DNA from: Caldilineaceae bacterium
Lineage (GTDB): Bacteria > Chloroflexota > Anaerolineae > Caldilineales > Caldilineaceae
Direction: 5' to 3'
DNA length: 38,508 bases
Assembly (NCBI GenBank): GCA_023384455.1
Contig: JAHDWH010000031.1
Span: 1 to 38,508 of the forward strand
The position numbers and the translations under genes were made by a program. Below, piece by piece: positions 8,245 to 17,234 of the stretch. Every line of letters begins with the position of its first letter. Within the stretch, counting starts at the first letter, position 1. Under the pieces are notes generated by a model, which did not search any database, was not told the DNA's origin, and saw nothing but the letters and a program-made list of their open reading frames with translations.

Positions 8245-8264
8245 TTCAATTTTGGGAAAAAAGT

Positions 8265-9830
8265 ATGCAACACCAGACAATCGCCGTGCTCGACTACGGC
8301 AGCCAATACAGCCAACTGATCTGCCGCCGGGTGCGGGAGGCAAATGTCTACGCCGAACTCATCTCCTGGGAGCAGGCTGCCGAGCGTCTGCCCCGGATGA
8401 ATCTGGCGGGGATTATCCTCTCCGGCGGGCCAAACAGCGTCTACGACCCCGACGCGCCCACCCTGCCGGAGATTGTCTGGGAGAGTGGCGTGCCTGTGCT
8501 GGGCGTCTGCTATGGGTTGCAACTGCTGGCCCACTACGGCGGCGGTCACGTGACCCCCAGTCAGGCGCGGGAATACGGCGCGGCCCAGATCGAAGTCACT
8601 GCGCCCAGCCCCCTATTTGCCAACCTGCCCAGCCGCCAGCAGGTCTGGATGAGCCACGGCGACCGGGTGGACCGGCTGCCCACGGGCTTCCAACCCATCG
8701 CCCACAGCGACAACTCGCCCCTGGCCGCCTTTGCCGATGAGAAACGGCGCATCTACGCCATTCAGTTCCACCCGGAGGTGGTACATACGCCCCTGGGGTC
8801 TCAGATAATTTCCAATTTCGTGAAGGGCATCTGCGGCTGCGCTGCCGATTGGACCGCGGGCAATTTTATTCTGGAAACGGTGGACCGCATCCGGGCCCAG
8901 GTGGGGCCGGACGGTCACGTCGTCTGCGGGCTGAGCGGCGGGGTGGACAGCGCGGTGGCCGCGGCCCTCGTCCACCGGGCCATCGGCGACCGGCTGACCT
9001 GCATTTTCGTGGATCACGGCCTGCTGCGGGCCGGGGAGCCGGAGCAGGTGGTGGATACCTTCGAGAAGCATCAGGGGATGCGGCTGATTGCCGTGGACGC
9101 CAAAGAGGAGTTCCTGAGCGATCTGGCCGGGGTGGCTGACCCGGAGCAGAAGCGCAAGCTGATCGGGGCGCGCTTCGTGCGCACTTTCGAGGCGGAGGCA
9201 GCCCGACTGGCCGTGGAATGGGGTATCGACAGCCCGGCCTTCCTGGCCCAGGGCACCCTCTACCCGGATGTGATCGAGTCGGCCAGCAACGACGACACGA
9301 AAAACGCCCGCACGATCAAAACCCATCACAACGTGGGTGGCCTGCCTGCGGATATGACCTTTCAACTCATCGAACCCCTGCGGTTGCTTTTTAAGGACGA
9401 AGTGCGCAATGTGGGCGAGGAACTGGGGCTGCCGGAGGAGATCGTCTGGCGGCATCCCTTCCCCGGCCCCGGCCTTGCCATCCGTCTGCTGGGCGAGGTG
9501 AGTTGGGAGAAGCTGGAGATTCTGCGCAAGGCCGACCGCATCTTTCTGGACGAGCTGCGGGCCGCGGGTTTCTACCGGGAGACCAGCCAGGTTTTCTGCG
9601 TGCTGCTGCCGGTGAAGAGTGTGGGGGTGATGGGCGACGGGCGCACCTACGCCAATACCATCGCCCTGCGCGCCGTCACCACCGACGATTTTATGACCGC
9701 AGATTGGGCGCGGCTGCCCTATGACCTGCTGGCCCGGATCAGCAACCGCATTGTGAATGAGGTAGACGGGGTGAACCGGGTGGTATATGATATTTCCAGC
9801 AAGCCACCGGCGACGATTGAGTGGGAGTAG
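8265..9830 (+). CDS. guaA: GMP synthase (glutamine-hydrolysing)
   Basis: This 521-residue enzyme aminates XMP to GMP using glutamine and ATP in purine biosynthesis in the cytoplasm. The class I glutamine amidotransferase domain has the nucleophile C82 in GVCYGLQLL and H169/E171 in [10 protein letters not shown]. The ATP-pyrophosphatase domain has the P-loop SGGVDS at 224-229. The C-terminal dimerisation domain has [15 protein letters not shown] and ends in the typical PPATIEWE. The track start at 8196 adds 23 residues translated from a dispersed repeat. The ATG at 8265 gives the canonical N-terminus ([14 protein letters not shown]). The DUF2087 regulator follows 21 bases downstream, suggesting a shared transcript. 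Confidence 0.98.
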   Translation: MQHQTIAVLDYGSQYSQLICRRVREANVYAELISWEQAAERLPRMNLAGIILSGGPNSVYDPDAPTLPEIVWESGVPVLGVCYGLQLLAHYGGGHVTPSQAREYGAAQIEVTAPSPLFANLPSRQQVWMSHGDRVDRLPTGFQPIAHSDNSPLAAFADEKRRIYAIQFHPEVVHTPLGSQIISNFVKGICGCAADWTAGNFILETVDRIRAQVGPDGHVVCGLSGGVDSAVAAALVHRAIGDRLTCIFVDHGLLRAGEPEQVVDTFEKHQGMRLIAVDAKEEFLSDLAGVADPEQKRKLIGARFVRTFEAEAARLAVEWGIDSPAFLAQGTLYPDVIESASNDDTKNARTIKTHHNVGGLPADMTFQLIEPLRLLFKDEVRNVGEELGLPEEIVWRHPFPGPGLAIRLLGEVSWEKLEILRKADRIFLDELRAAGFYRETSQVFCVLLPVKSVGVMGDGRTYANTIALRAVTTDDFMTADWARLPYDLLARISNRIVNEVDGVNRVVYDISSKPPATIEWE

Positions 9831-9851
9831 GAGAGATGAGGGGGTGATGGG

Positions 9852-10385
9852 ATGATGACAGACCGCATACTTAACGGCTCCGACCTGTTGCGCGTGCTGC
9901 TGGACGAAGACCGGCTGCGGGTGCTGGGGCTGCTCAGCTTGGCCCCGCGCAGTGTGACCGAAGTGGCCGAGGCTACGGGGATGCGCACGGGGGATGCCCG
10001 CCATCACCTGCGCGCATTGCGCCGGGCCGGGCTGGTGGTCAATGAATCGACCAATCAGAATTCGCTCTACGCTTTTGATGTGGCGGGCATTCAGGCATTG
10101 AAGCGGGAGTTTTTCGCCGGGCCGACAGAGGATTTGAGCGACGACGAGAAGACGCTGTACGCCTTTGTGCGGGAGGGCAAAATCCAGTCCATCCCCGTCA
10201 AAGCTGCCAAATTGCAGGTCGTGCTGAATTGGCTGGTGGAACTGTTTGAGACCGAGCGCCGCTACCCGGAGGCCGAAGTCAATGCAGTGATCAATCAGGT
10301 CCACGAGGATCACGCCACCCTGCGCCGCCTGCTGGTGGATTACCGGTTGATGGAGCGGGCGGGCGGGGTTTATTGGCGCGTGTAG
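9852..10385 (+). CDS. ArsR-like winged-helix regulator with DUF2087 domain
   Basis: This 177-residue protein has an N-terminal winged helix (about residues 10-75): LLDEDRLRVLGLLSLAP, SVTEVAEATGM, DARHHLRALRRAGLV. A C-terminal DUF2087-type domain occupies about 95-177, with the marker RYPEAEVNAVINQVHEDHATLRRLLVDYRLMER. No cysteine metal site is visible. It starts 21 bases after guaA and is followed 25 bases later by the antitoxin gene. Two adjacent ATG codons (9852, 9855) are both possible starts. DUF2087 proteins are predicted transcription factors; the ligand and regulon are unknown. Confidence 0.85.
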   Translation: MMTDRILNGSDLLRVLLDEDRLRVLGLLSLAPRSVTEVAEATGMRTGDARHHLRALRRAGLVVNESTNQNSLYAFDVAGIQALKREFFAGPTEDLSDDEKTLYAFVREGKIQSIPVKAAKLQVVLNWLVELFETERRYPEAEVNAVINQVHEDHATLRRLLVDYRLMERAGGVYWRV

Positions 10386-10409
10386 GTTTCTATGTGAAGG
10401 AGGCTTGAA

Positions 10410-10748
10410 ATGGGTGTAGTTGCATTGGAGGCTGTGGTTGAAAAGGGTGCTATCCGCTTGGATTCCTTCTGGGATTTGCCAGAACGGACAAAAGTGTTCG
10501 TTCTGATTCCCGATGTCGAAGCTTCCGCGCCACAAGCATCCTCTACTGTAGATGTAAATATGCCAGCAGAACAGGAAAGCGCTCTTGAATTGGGCAAACG
10601 TTTACAGGAAATAGCCCGCACACTCGGACCAAACAAAGTGAAAATCACCGACTTTGCCGGTCTGGGTGCGGATATGTGGTCCAGTATTGACGTAGACGCA
10701 TATATCGAGGAAGAGAGAAACTCATGGGAACCCTCCTGGACAGAATAG
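10410..10748 (+). CDS. Putative antitoxin of PIN-domain TA pair (VapB-like)
   Basis: This 112-residue protein begins MGVVALEAVVEKGAIRLDSFWDLPERTKVFVLIP, which resembles a small swapped-hairpin or DUF104-like DNA-binding fold. It continues into a helical acidic tail ending ADMWSSIDVDAYIEEERNSW, a typical toxin-wrapping C-terminus. A strong AAGGAGG site lies eight bases before the ATG. It overlaps the PIN toxin gene by 25 bases, the usual antitoxin-first arrangement. Identification rests mainly on position and layout. Confidence 0.75.
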   Translation: MGVVALEAVVEKGAIRLDSFWDLPERTKVFVLIPDVEASAPQASSTVDVNMPAEQESALELGKRLQEIARTLGPNKVKITDFAGLGADMWSSIDVDAYIEEERNSWEPSWTE

Positions 10749-11197
10749 CTGGTCGTTCGCGTATCGGACTGGATTCTTCGCCTTTCATCTATTATTTCGA
10801 GCGAAGTCCAGATTGGTATTCAATCGTCTCCGATCTATTCGTTCAGTCAGTCACTGCTCCCGATAGTATACGGCTCTATACATCGGGTATTACCCTGGCC
10901 GAAGTCTTGGTAATGCCGATTCGTACCCAGCAACAAGCGCTTTACAATCACTACATTGCGTTCTTCCTGAATTCGACATCGGTTGAGGTAATTGATGTGT
11001 CGAATTCGGTCTTGCTATTAGCTGCTGCCTTACGCGCCCGCCACAGCTTGCGAACGGCTGATGTAATACAGATCAGCAGTTGTTTGGAGGCGGGCTGCGA
11101 AGTATTCATAACCAATGACAAGCGGCTACAAAAGGTGACAGAAATCGACGTCATTGTCCTGGCGGATTGCGATCCTTCCCCCCAACCGAATGAATAG
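10724..11197 (+). CDS. PIN-domain ribonuclease toxin (VapC-like)
   Basis: This 157-residue PIN-domain protein has the expected acidic centre: D17 in GLDSSPFIYYFE, E60 in GITLAEVL, D113 in LRTADVIQIS and D132 in FITNDKRL. VapC-type toxins are metal-dependent RNases that cut tRNA or rRNA and are held inactive by the upstream antitoxin. All four acidic residues are present, so the toxin appears intact. The pair sits between the regulator and the serine hydrolase, whose start overlaps this gene's end by 8 bases. Base composition looks lower in GC than the neighbours, consistent with a mobile TA module. Confidence 0.88.
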   Translation: MGTLLDRIAGRSRIGLDSSPFIYYFERSPDWYSIVSDLFVQSVTAPDSIRLYTSGITLAEVLVMPIRTQQQALYNHYIAFFLNSTSVEVIDVSNSVLLLAAALRARHSLRTADVIQISSCLEAGCEVFITNDKRLQKVTEIDVIVLADCDPSPQPNE

Positions 11198-12788
11198 CTT
11201 CACAAAATTCGTCCTCACCCTCATACTCCTTCTCTCCGTCTTCCCCCTCTACACCCGCTACAAAGCGTCTGCTGCGCCGATTCCGCCGGGTGTACATTTG
11301 GGCGGGGTGGAGATGGGCCGGGTCAAAGATATGGCCGAGGCTGCCAGCCTGCTGGACAGCCGCAATACCGAGCCGGTGGCCGTCTATTTCGGCGACCAGC
11401 GCTTTATCCTGCGCCCCCAGGATGTGGACTATCGGGTGGATGTGGAGCGGATGATCGCCGAGGCCACCCGCTATCTGGACGGGCCGGATTTTATGGACAT
11501 CGCCATCCGCAATCTCCTCGGTCTGCCACAGAAGCGCCGGGATGTGCCCGTCTATGCCACGGTCAACGTCGGGAAGCTGACCGTCTGGCTGCAAGCGGTG
11601 GCGGATGAGAACAACCACTCGCCCCAACCGGCACGAGCCATCCCGCCCCGCTGGGACTGGGCGCAGGAGAGTAACGCGCCGGACGCCTCCACCGGTTTCG
11701 TCGGAGCCGTACGAGACGAATGGCAGTGGAGCGTTGGCGCACCAGGCCAGGAACTGTTGGTGGAAGATAGTGTGCAGCCCGTTCTGGATGCCCTGGGCAG
11801 CGGTGAAAGGAGAGAAGCGCACCTGATTCTGGACGAGACACCGGCCGGCCCGCCCACGTTGGACGATCTGGCAGCGGTGCTCAACACCTTCACCTCCGAC
11901 TTTCCTGGCTTTGCGGCGATTTATGTGCAGGATTTGGCGACCGGCGAGGAAGGCACGGTGGATGTGGACGTGGCCTTTTCCGGGATGTCCACAATGAAAG
12001 TGGCGATTGTCACGACCCTTTTCAGCCGCATGGAGGGGGTGGAAGATGTGGAGATCGGCCAACTCATCGACTACGCGCTGGGCGAGAGCAACAATGTGGC
12101 GGCCAACGGCGTACTGCGCCGGGTGGGGGGCGGCGACATCTTCACCGGCGGGCGGCGGGTGACGGAGTTTATGCGGGGGCTGGGCTATGTCAACAGCTTT
12201 ATCCAGACCGGCTACGACGACAAAAGCGCCATCGCCCAGATTCCCACCCCGGCCAACCAGCGCACGGACTGGAACACAGAGCCGGACACCCACCTCCAAT
12301 CCACCCCCGCGGATATGGGCCGGCTGTTAGGGGAAATTTATCGCTGCACCCAGGGCGAAGGAAAGTTGCTGACTGTCTATGCCGGGGATCTGACGCCGGA
12401 GGAGTGCAGGACAATCCTCTTCTATCTCAGCCACGACGAGTTTACCGAACTCCTCTGGGCGGGCCTGCCCCGGCCCGACGACGCCTGGATTGTCCACAAA
12501 CACGGCTTTGTCAACGACGCCCACAGCGATCTGGCGCTGATTTGGGGGCCGACCGGGCCGTATGTATTGAGCGTCTATCTCTACCGCCGGGGCTGGATGG
12601 ATTGGGAGACGAGCAACGCGGCGATGAAGGAGATCAGCCGTATCGTCTGGTCCTATTTTGCCTTTCAGCAAGAGTTACAAAAGGTCACACCGCCAGAGCC
12701 GCTGGTACTGGAAGCGCCGGCCAATTATCTGCCAGTGCTGAACAACTATTCCAGCCGGGCCGCCACCGGCGCACCCACCGCCCCATAA
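11190..12788 (+). CDS. Membrane-anchored class A beta-lactamase-like serine hydrolase
   Basis: This 532-residue protein has an N-terminal membrane or signal segment (FTKFVLTLILLLSVFPLY). A region of about residues 30-140 with IPPGVHLGGVEMG and VYFGDQRFILRPQDVDYRV resembles the VanW-associated peptidoglycan-binding domain. The C-terminal hydrolase has the SxxK motif S267-T-M-K270. The SDN-like triad reads SNN (300-302), and KHG replaces KTG near the end. It probably acts outside the membrane on peptidoglycan or a related amide or ester; beta-lactamase activity is not implied. The track start is a TTG at 11154. The ATG at 11190 places the hydrophobic segment at the N-terminus and overlaps the PIN gene by 8 bases. 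Confidence 0.82.
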   Translation: MNSFTKFVLTLILLLSVFPLYTRYKASAAPIPPGVHLGGVEMGRVKDMAEAASLLDSRNTEPVAVYFGDQRFILRPQDVDYRVDVERMIAEATRYLDGPDFMDIAIRNLLGLPQKRRDVPVYATVNVGKLTVWLQAVADENNHSPQPARAIPPRWDWAQESNAPDASTGFVGAVRDEWQWSVGAPGQELLVEDSVQPVLDALGSGERREAHLILDETPAGPPTLDDLAAVLNTFTSDFPGFAAIYVQDLATGEEGTVDVDVAFSGMSTMKVAIVTTLFSRMEGVEDVEIGQLIDYALGESNNVAANGVLRRVGGGDIFTGGRRVTEFMRGLGYVNSFIQTGYDDKSAIAQIPTPANQRTDWNTEPDTHLQSTPADMGRLLGEIYRCTQGEGKLLTVYAGDLTPEECRTILFYLSHDEFTELLWAGLPRPDDAWIVHKHGFVNDAHSDLALIWGPTGPYVLSVYLYRRGWMDWETSNAAMKEISRIVWSYFAFQQELQKVTPPEPLVLEAPANYLPVLNNYSSRAATGAPTAP

Positions 12789-12801
12789 ATCTGTGGACGA
12801 G

Positions 12802-12881
12802 CTCCCAACCTCCCCCGGCTTGGGGAAGAAGTCGCTCCGGTTCCCTCCCTAGAATGAGGAGGGGTAGGGCGGGGTGGCTGA
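12802..12881 (+). mobile_element. Diverged MITE-like element, copy 2
   Basis: The segment starting CTCCCAACCTCCCCC and ending GGGGTGGCTGA aligns well with the reverse complement of the element at 32268-32369. Shared blocks are CTCCCAACCTCCCCC, TCGCTCC, TCCCTCCCT, GAATG and GGGGTGGCTGA. The outer terminal bases are eroded and no target duplication is evident here. Only this pair of copies is in the window. Confidence 0.65.
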
Positions 12882-12990
12882 TGAAGTCTTCCTGGCCCTG
12901 CCCTATCTGGTCACAATCCTGGCCCTGGCGTTGGCAGGCCGGGGCGTGGCCTATCCAGGGGGCTATTTGAAGGTGTATCGACGGGAGTAG
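12874..12990 (+). pseudogene. C-terminal remnant of an ABC transporter permease
   Basis: Read from the GTG at 12874, the frame gives a 38-residue tail including LALPYLVTILALALAGRG and AYPGGYLKVYRRE before a TAG. This closely resembles the last transmembrane helix and C-terminus of simple-sugar/BMP-type ABC permeases (YufQ/RbsC-like). No upstream permease sequence exists: it begins directly where the MITE-like copy ends. The ORF track misses it because it is short. It is a relic of a deleted gene and almost certainly non-functional. Confidence 0.6.
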
Positions 12991-13002
12991 TTCTCAAAAT
13001 CC

Positions 13003-13159
13003 ACCACTGAGGCACTGAGAGCACTGAGGTTCACTGAAAAGAGACAAGAATCTCCTCCTTCTCAGTACCCTCAGTGGGTCAGGCGAAGATATTTTGAGAC
13101 TCTTTCTTCTGCCCTTTCTTCTCCTCTGTGAAACTCAGTGTCCTCAGTGGCTCAGTGGT
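13003..13159. repeat. CACTGAGG inverted repeat element
   Basis: A 32-base arm at 13003-13034 (ACCACTGAGGCACTGAG...) matches the reverse complement of 13128-13159 at 28 of 32 positions. A third partial unit (CTCAGTACCCTCAGTGGGTC) lies between them. It could form a long hairpin. Together with the MITE-like copy and the permease relic, it accounts for the 12789-13194 gap. No gene is seen here. Confidence 0.8.
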
Positions 13160-13194
13160 AAAATTTCTTCCAATCCTCAGAAAGCGAGCTTCCT

Positions 13195-14169
<975 letters not shown>

Positions 14170-14184
14170 CCGCTCGGCCAAAGG

Positions 14185-14593
14185 TCAGCGGGCCATCCCT
14201 TCAACTTCTCGAATCAAAAATGCGAGATTCGGTGCAGTAAAGGAAAGCCCCGGTGCAGGGATACGGTTGTGTTTGATGTCCGGTGGGACGTGTTTGTGAT
14301 GGGGGTGCGTGGAGGCTAATTCGGGGATATGCGGGTGGGGTTGGGGATCGTACCAATAGAGTTGGTTCTGGTCGTGCCAAACTTCGTAGCTATAGCGAAC
14401 GATTCGTAAGGAGCCATCTTCAAAAACGAGACGTTCGCGTATAGACAAGCGATACCCATTGCGAAATAGAAGCTTCCCACTCACACTTGCAATCGCGTGC
14501 AACCACAAGCGTTGAAGATACAATCGAAGCGAAGCGTTGCGTCAATGTGTAAACGAATTCTTCGTAGTTACGCAGGGACTGGAATGGATTCAC
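14185..14593 (-). pseudogene. TumE-type (DUF6516) toxin, frameshifted
   Basis: Two overlapping minus-strand frames together make one DUF6516/TumE-like protein. The first frame, from a GTG at 14593, gives the family N-terminus (NYEEFVYTLTQRF, SIVSSTLVV). The second frame gives the rest (ASVSGKLLFRNGYRLSIRER, VRYSYEVWHDQNQLYWYDPQ, THPHHKHVPPDIK, GLSFTAPNLAFLIREVE). The switch lies at about 14490-14505 and needs a one-base skip. The expected start overlaps the stop of the 97-residue partner by 26 bases. Either the toxin is inactivated, or there is a sequencing error, or the frameshift is programmed. TumE toxins are small proteins predicted to act as RNases. The downstream part is conserved, so the decay looks recent. 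Confidence 0.75.
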
Positions 14594-14861
14594 GGTGGGC
14601 TGCTCTCCGAATGAGTTCAATCAATCCGCTTTGCTTTTGTAGCGTTTCAATCGCGGATTGATAGCGCAGACGACGATCAACCCAGATTTCATGGACAGCA
14701 GCCCAATCATTCCAATCGGCAACCCAAGCGGTTTCAGGCGGTTCTTGGCCCTCTGCATAGGCGGTATAAAACGTCTCGGATAAGACGCCGTATTTGCGTT
14801 CGTATGTGCCCATATCTTCTTCCAACGCGTGAATATCCTGTACAATCTCGTCGAGAGTCAT
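14568..14861 (-). CDS. Putative antitoxin/partner of TumE-type toxin
   Basis: This 97-residue, mostly helical, charged protein begins MTLDEIVQDIHALEEDMGTYERKYGVLSETFY. The first 30 residues look like a coiled coil, and the middle (ADWNDWAAVHEIW) is aromatic-rich. I know no named domain for it, but proteins of this look commonly precede DUF6516 toxins. It overlaps the toxin reading frame by 26 bases, and its ATG overlaps the upstream 76-residue gene by 4 bases, giving a tight three-gene set. The frame is intact although the toxin is broken, the usual survival pattern for an antitoxin. Confidence 0.7.
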   Translation of the reverse strand: MTLDEIVQDIHALEEDMGTYERKYGVLSETFYTAYAEGQEPPETAWVADWNDWAAVHEIWVDRRLRYQSAIETLQKQSGLIELIRRAAHRESIPVPA

Positions 14862-15088
14862 TGTGTCTCCAATAGGAACAATCCGTCGCCATCGAACATT
14901 GGCTGGGTCAAGCCCAGCTCAATTTCAATTTCAGCCTCTTTATCAAACGCGTTGAACATCCCTGCGTTGCGAGCAAACATATCTTCCCAAAGAGCATCCT
15001 CGGCCAGCATTTCTTCCTCACTGTCGTTCAACCAATCGTCGTCATTCCCTGCCCATTCGATCTGTTCGTCTATCTTTTTTGCTGTCAT
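14858..15088 (-). CDS. Small acidic hypothetical protein, 76 aa
   Basis: This is a strongly acidic 76-residue protein (DDDWLNDSEEEMLAEDALWEDM in two overlapping acidic runs) with no recognisable domain. A clear GAGG site precedes the ATG at 15088. It overlaps the next gene by 4 bases (ATGA), so it is translationally coupled to the TumE-type locus. It could be a third TA component or a DNA-mimic-like acidic protein. Both are guesses from composition only. Confidence 0.65.
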   Translation of the reverse strand: MTAKKIDEQIEWAGNDDDWLNDSEEEMLAEDALWEDMFARNAGMFNAFDKEAEIEIELGLTQPMFDGDGLFLLETQ

Positions 15089-15186
15089 TTGGCTACCCTC
15101 AACGAAGTATCACCTTTCCTAAAGCACATTTTACCCCCGTAACAACGAAAGGTCAACCGTAGAAAACAGCATCCTCATCGGAACAG

Positions 15187-15939
15187 CTACAACCCCGTCG
15201 GCAGATCCACAAACTCGAACTCCAGCCCGAACTTCTCGGCCAGATGATGGCCCAGGGCCTGGACGCCGACGGTCTCCGTGCCGTAGTGGCCGCCGTAGAG
15301 CACATTCAGCCCCGCGTTGAGCGCCTCGTAGTATTGGGCGTGGCTCGTCTCCCCGGTAACGAAGGCGTCACAGCCCAGCTCTGCGGCCTGTTGGATGCTT
15401 GTCGCGCCAAAGCCGCTGAGAATCCCCACCCGGCGGATGGCCGTGGGGCCGTGGGCCAGGGCCAGTTTGACCGAACCGACCGCGCTTGCGTAGCGGGCCG
15501 TCAATTCGTCCATCGAAATCGGCTCTGGATATTCAGCCAGCGCGGCGATGGGCGTGCCTTTGGCGTTGCCCCACCAGTCAGTCACTGTCAACCCCAACAG
15601 CCGGGCCAGCTCCGCGTTGTTGCCCACCTCCGGGTGGGCGTCCAGGGCCAAGTGGGCGGCGTAGAGACTCAGATCGTTCTGGATAAACGTGCGCACCAGC
15701 TTGCCGAAACTGCCCGCGAGGCGCTTTTCGTCTCCCCAAAAGAGGCCGTGATGGACGAGCATCAGGTCCGCGCCCCGTGTCAGCGCCGCCTCCACACAGG
15801 GCTGGTGGCTATCCACCGTCGCCACAATTTTGCGTATCTCGGACCTTCCCTCCACCTGCAAGCCCTGGGGTCCGTAGTCGGCTATCGCCCCAATCCGCAG
15901 ATAGTTGTCCAGATAGGCTACCAATTCGTCACGTAGCAT
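15187..15939 (-). CDS. Nif3-like dinuclear metal centre protein (DUF34)
   Basis: This 250-residue protein is a member of the Nif3/YbgI/DUF34 family: toroidal hexamers with two metals per subunit and an uncertain role, with a link to GTP cyclohydrolase I or metal homeostasis proposed for some members. Metal-ligand motifs are visible: [22 protein letters not shown] and [11 protein letters not shown]. The track start at 16017 would translate a repeat (SHVSRFTF). The ATG at 15939, preceded by GGAGG, gives the family N-terminus [13 protein letters not shown]. It lies downstream of the repeat hairpin at 15980-16031. Confidence 0.94.
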   Translation of the reverse strand: MLRDELVAYLDNYLRIGAIADYGPQGLQVEGRSEIRKIVATVDSHQPCVEAALTRGADLMLVHHGLFWGDEKRLAGSFGKLVRTFIQNDLSLYAAHLALDAHPEVGNNAELARLLGLTVTDWWGNAKGTPIAALAEYPEPISMDELTARYASAVGSVKLALAHGPTAIRRVGILSGFGATSIQQAAELGCDAFVTGETSHAQYYEALNAGLNVLYGGHYGTETVGVQALGHHLAEKFGLEFEFVDLPTGL

Positions 15940-15979
15940 CACTTCTTTTCCCCTCCGAATGATTTTCCGCCTGGGAAAC

Positions 15980-16031
15980 GTGAAGCGTGAAACGTGAGAA
16001 GGTCCGAATACTCTCACGTTTCACGTTTCAC
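15980..16031. repeat. GTGAAACGTGA inverted repeat hairpin
   Basis: Arms GTGAAGCGTGAAACGTGAG (15980-15998) and CTCACGTTTCACGTTTCAC (16013-16031) are inverted with one mismatch around a 14-base loop. It is the same family as the window's first 84 bases. It lies between the ACC deaminase-like stop and the Nif3-like start. It has no U-tract, so a terminator role is doubtful. Confidence 0.85.
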
Positions 16032-16065
16032 ACATCTTCCCGACAATTCGCCTTTGCGCTTTTGT

Positions 16066-17103
16066 CTACCCTGCGAGTGCGGCTATCATCTCCTCCGCAT
16101 AGCCAAAGAGCGCGGGCGCGCCGCCGGTGTGCAGGAAGATCACCGGCTCGTCCGGGCCGATTTTGCCGCTGCGGATGTGGTCGATCAGCCCGCTCATCGC
16201 CTTGCCCGTGTAAACCGGGTCCAGCAGAATGCCCTCGTTCTGGGCCACCGCCGCAACCGCGGCCAGCCCTTCCGCTGTGGGGACGCCGTAGCGCTCGCCC
16301 ACGTAGGAGTCGTCGTTGTCGAAGTCGGCAGCCGTGAAACTCACGTCCAAATCCAGCCGTTCCGCGGCCTGGTTCGCCATCACCGCCATCCGTTCTTCGT
16401 TGCCGTTGTTGAAGGAGGGGTTGATCCCCCGCACTTTCAGGCCACTACCAATCGCCTTCAGCCCCAGCACCAGCCCGGCCTGGGTGGTGTCCGCCGCGGC
16501 CACGTAGAGCCACTTGGGTTCGATGCCCTGGGCCCGGGCCTGCTGCACCACTTCCAGCGCGGAGACGGCATAGGCCAGGGCCTCCAAATCCACCGTATCC
16601 GGCTGGCGGGGGATGTAGACTTGCTTGCCCGCGGCCCGCAATTCCGCGGCTTTGGCCTGAATGGCGGCCTGTTGACTGGGCCGGTCGTTGTCGGGCAGGA
16701 CGGTGACGTGCGCGCCCAGCAGCCGTTGCACCAGCCCGTTGCCGGTGATCTGGGTCTTGTCCATCTCCCGCTCCGGGCGCATAAGCAGGTGACATTCGTA
16801 GCCCGCTTTGGCGCAGGCCCCGGCCAACTGCCTACAATAATTGCTCTGTACCGCCGCGCCGTAGACGATTGTATCTGCGCCTTTGGCCTGGGCGTCGGCA
16901 ATGCTGAATTCCAGCATCCGGGTTTTGTTCCCGCCAAAAGAGAGGCCGGTCAGGTCGTCCCGCTTGATGAAAATGGGCGGGCCGCCCAAGGCCGCGCTCA
17001 GCCGGGGTGCGGCTTCCAGGGGTGTTTGCAGCCAGCCGAGGGGGTAGCGAGGCAGGGCGGCGATGGCGGCGGAGAGTTGTTCTTCGCGTGGGTCATCATT
17101 CAT
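16066..17103 (-). CDS. D-cysteine desulfhydrase / ACC deaminase-like PLP enzyme
   Basis: This 345-residue fold-type II PLP enzyme has the PLP lysine K60 in LSFGGNKTRMLEF. It also has the IFIKRDDLTG substrate region, AAVQSNYCRQLAGACAK, and a C-terminal FLHTGGAPALFGY segment that would bind the PLP pyridine nitrogen and phosphate side. Homologues are D-cysteine desulfhydrases (giving pyruvate, ammonia and sulfide) or ACC deaminases; sequence alone does not separate them. The track start at 17211 adds 36 residues. The ATG at 17103 with AGGAG nine bases upstream is clearly better. It is downstream of the R-M system 1 genes and upstream of the Nif3-like gene. Confidence 0.9.
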   Translation of the reverse strand: MNDDPREEQLSAAIAALPRYPLGWLQTPLEAAPRLSAALGGPPIFIKRDDLTGLSFGGNKTRMLEFSIADAQAKGADTIVYGAAVQSNYCRQLAGACAKAGYECHLLMRPEREMDKTQITGNGLVQRLLGAHVTVLPDNDRPSQQAAIQAKAAELRAAGKQVYIPRQPDTVDLEALAYAVSALEVVQQARAQGIEPKWLYVAAADTTQAGLVLGLKAIGSGLKVRGINPSFNNGNEERMAVMANQAAERLDLDVSFTAADFDNDDSYVGERYGVPTAEGLAAVAAVAQNEGILLDPVYTGKAMSGLIDHIRSGKIGPDEPVIFLHTGGAPALFGYAEEMIAALAG

Positions 17104-17234
17104 TGAGGTCTCCTGTGGTTGGGATAGAACAAAAGGGAATGGTAATAGTGGACAGGCTGGGATCAGACGCCATAGCCCGACAGCGAAATTCTCAGGCAGC
17201 GATGGGGACATAAATCTGTGGGGGAATAGAACAA

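Noticed and set aside
8613-10535. 640-residue minus-strand ORF
   Set aside because: It is antisense to guaA, the DUF2087 gene and the antitoxin, with proline/histidine/glutamine-rich translation and no family motif.
11151-12299. 382-residue minus-strand ORF
   Set aside because: It is antisense to the serine hydrolase, whose sense frame has clear catalytic motifs.
15980-16031. Rho-independent terminator after the ACC deaminase-like gene
   Set aside because: The stem is strong but has no T-tract, and the same word occurs as a dispersed repeat elsewhere, including inside a gene.
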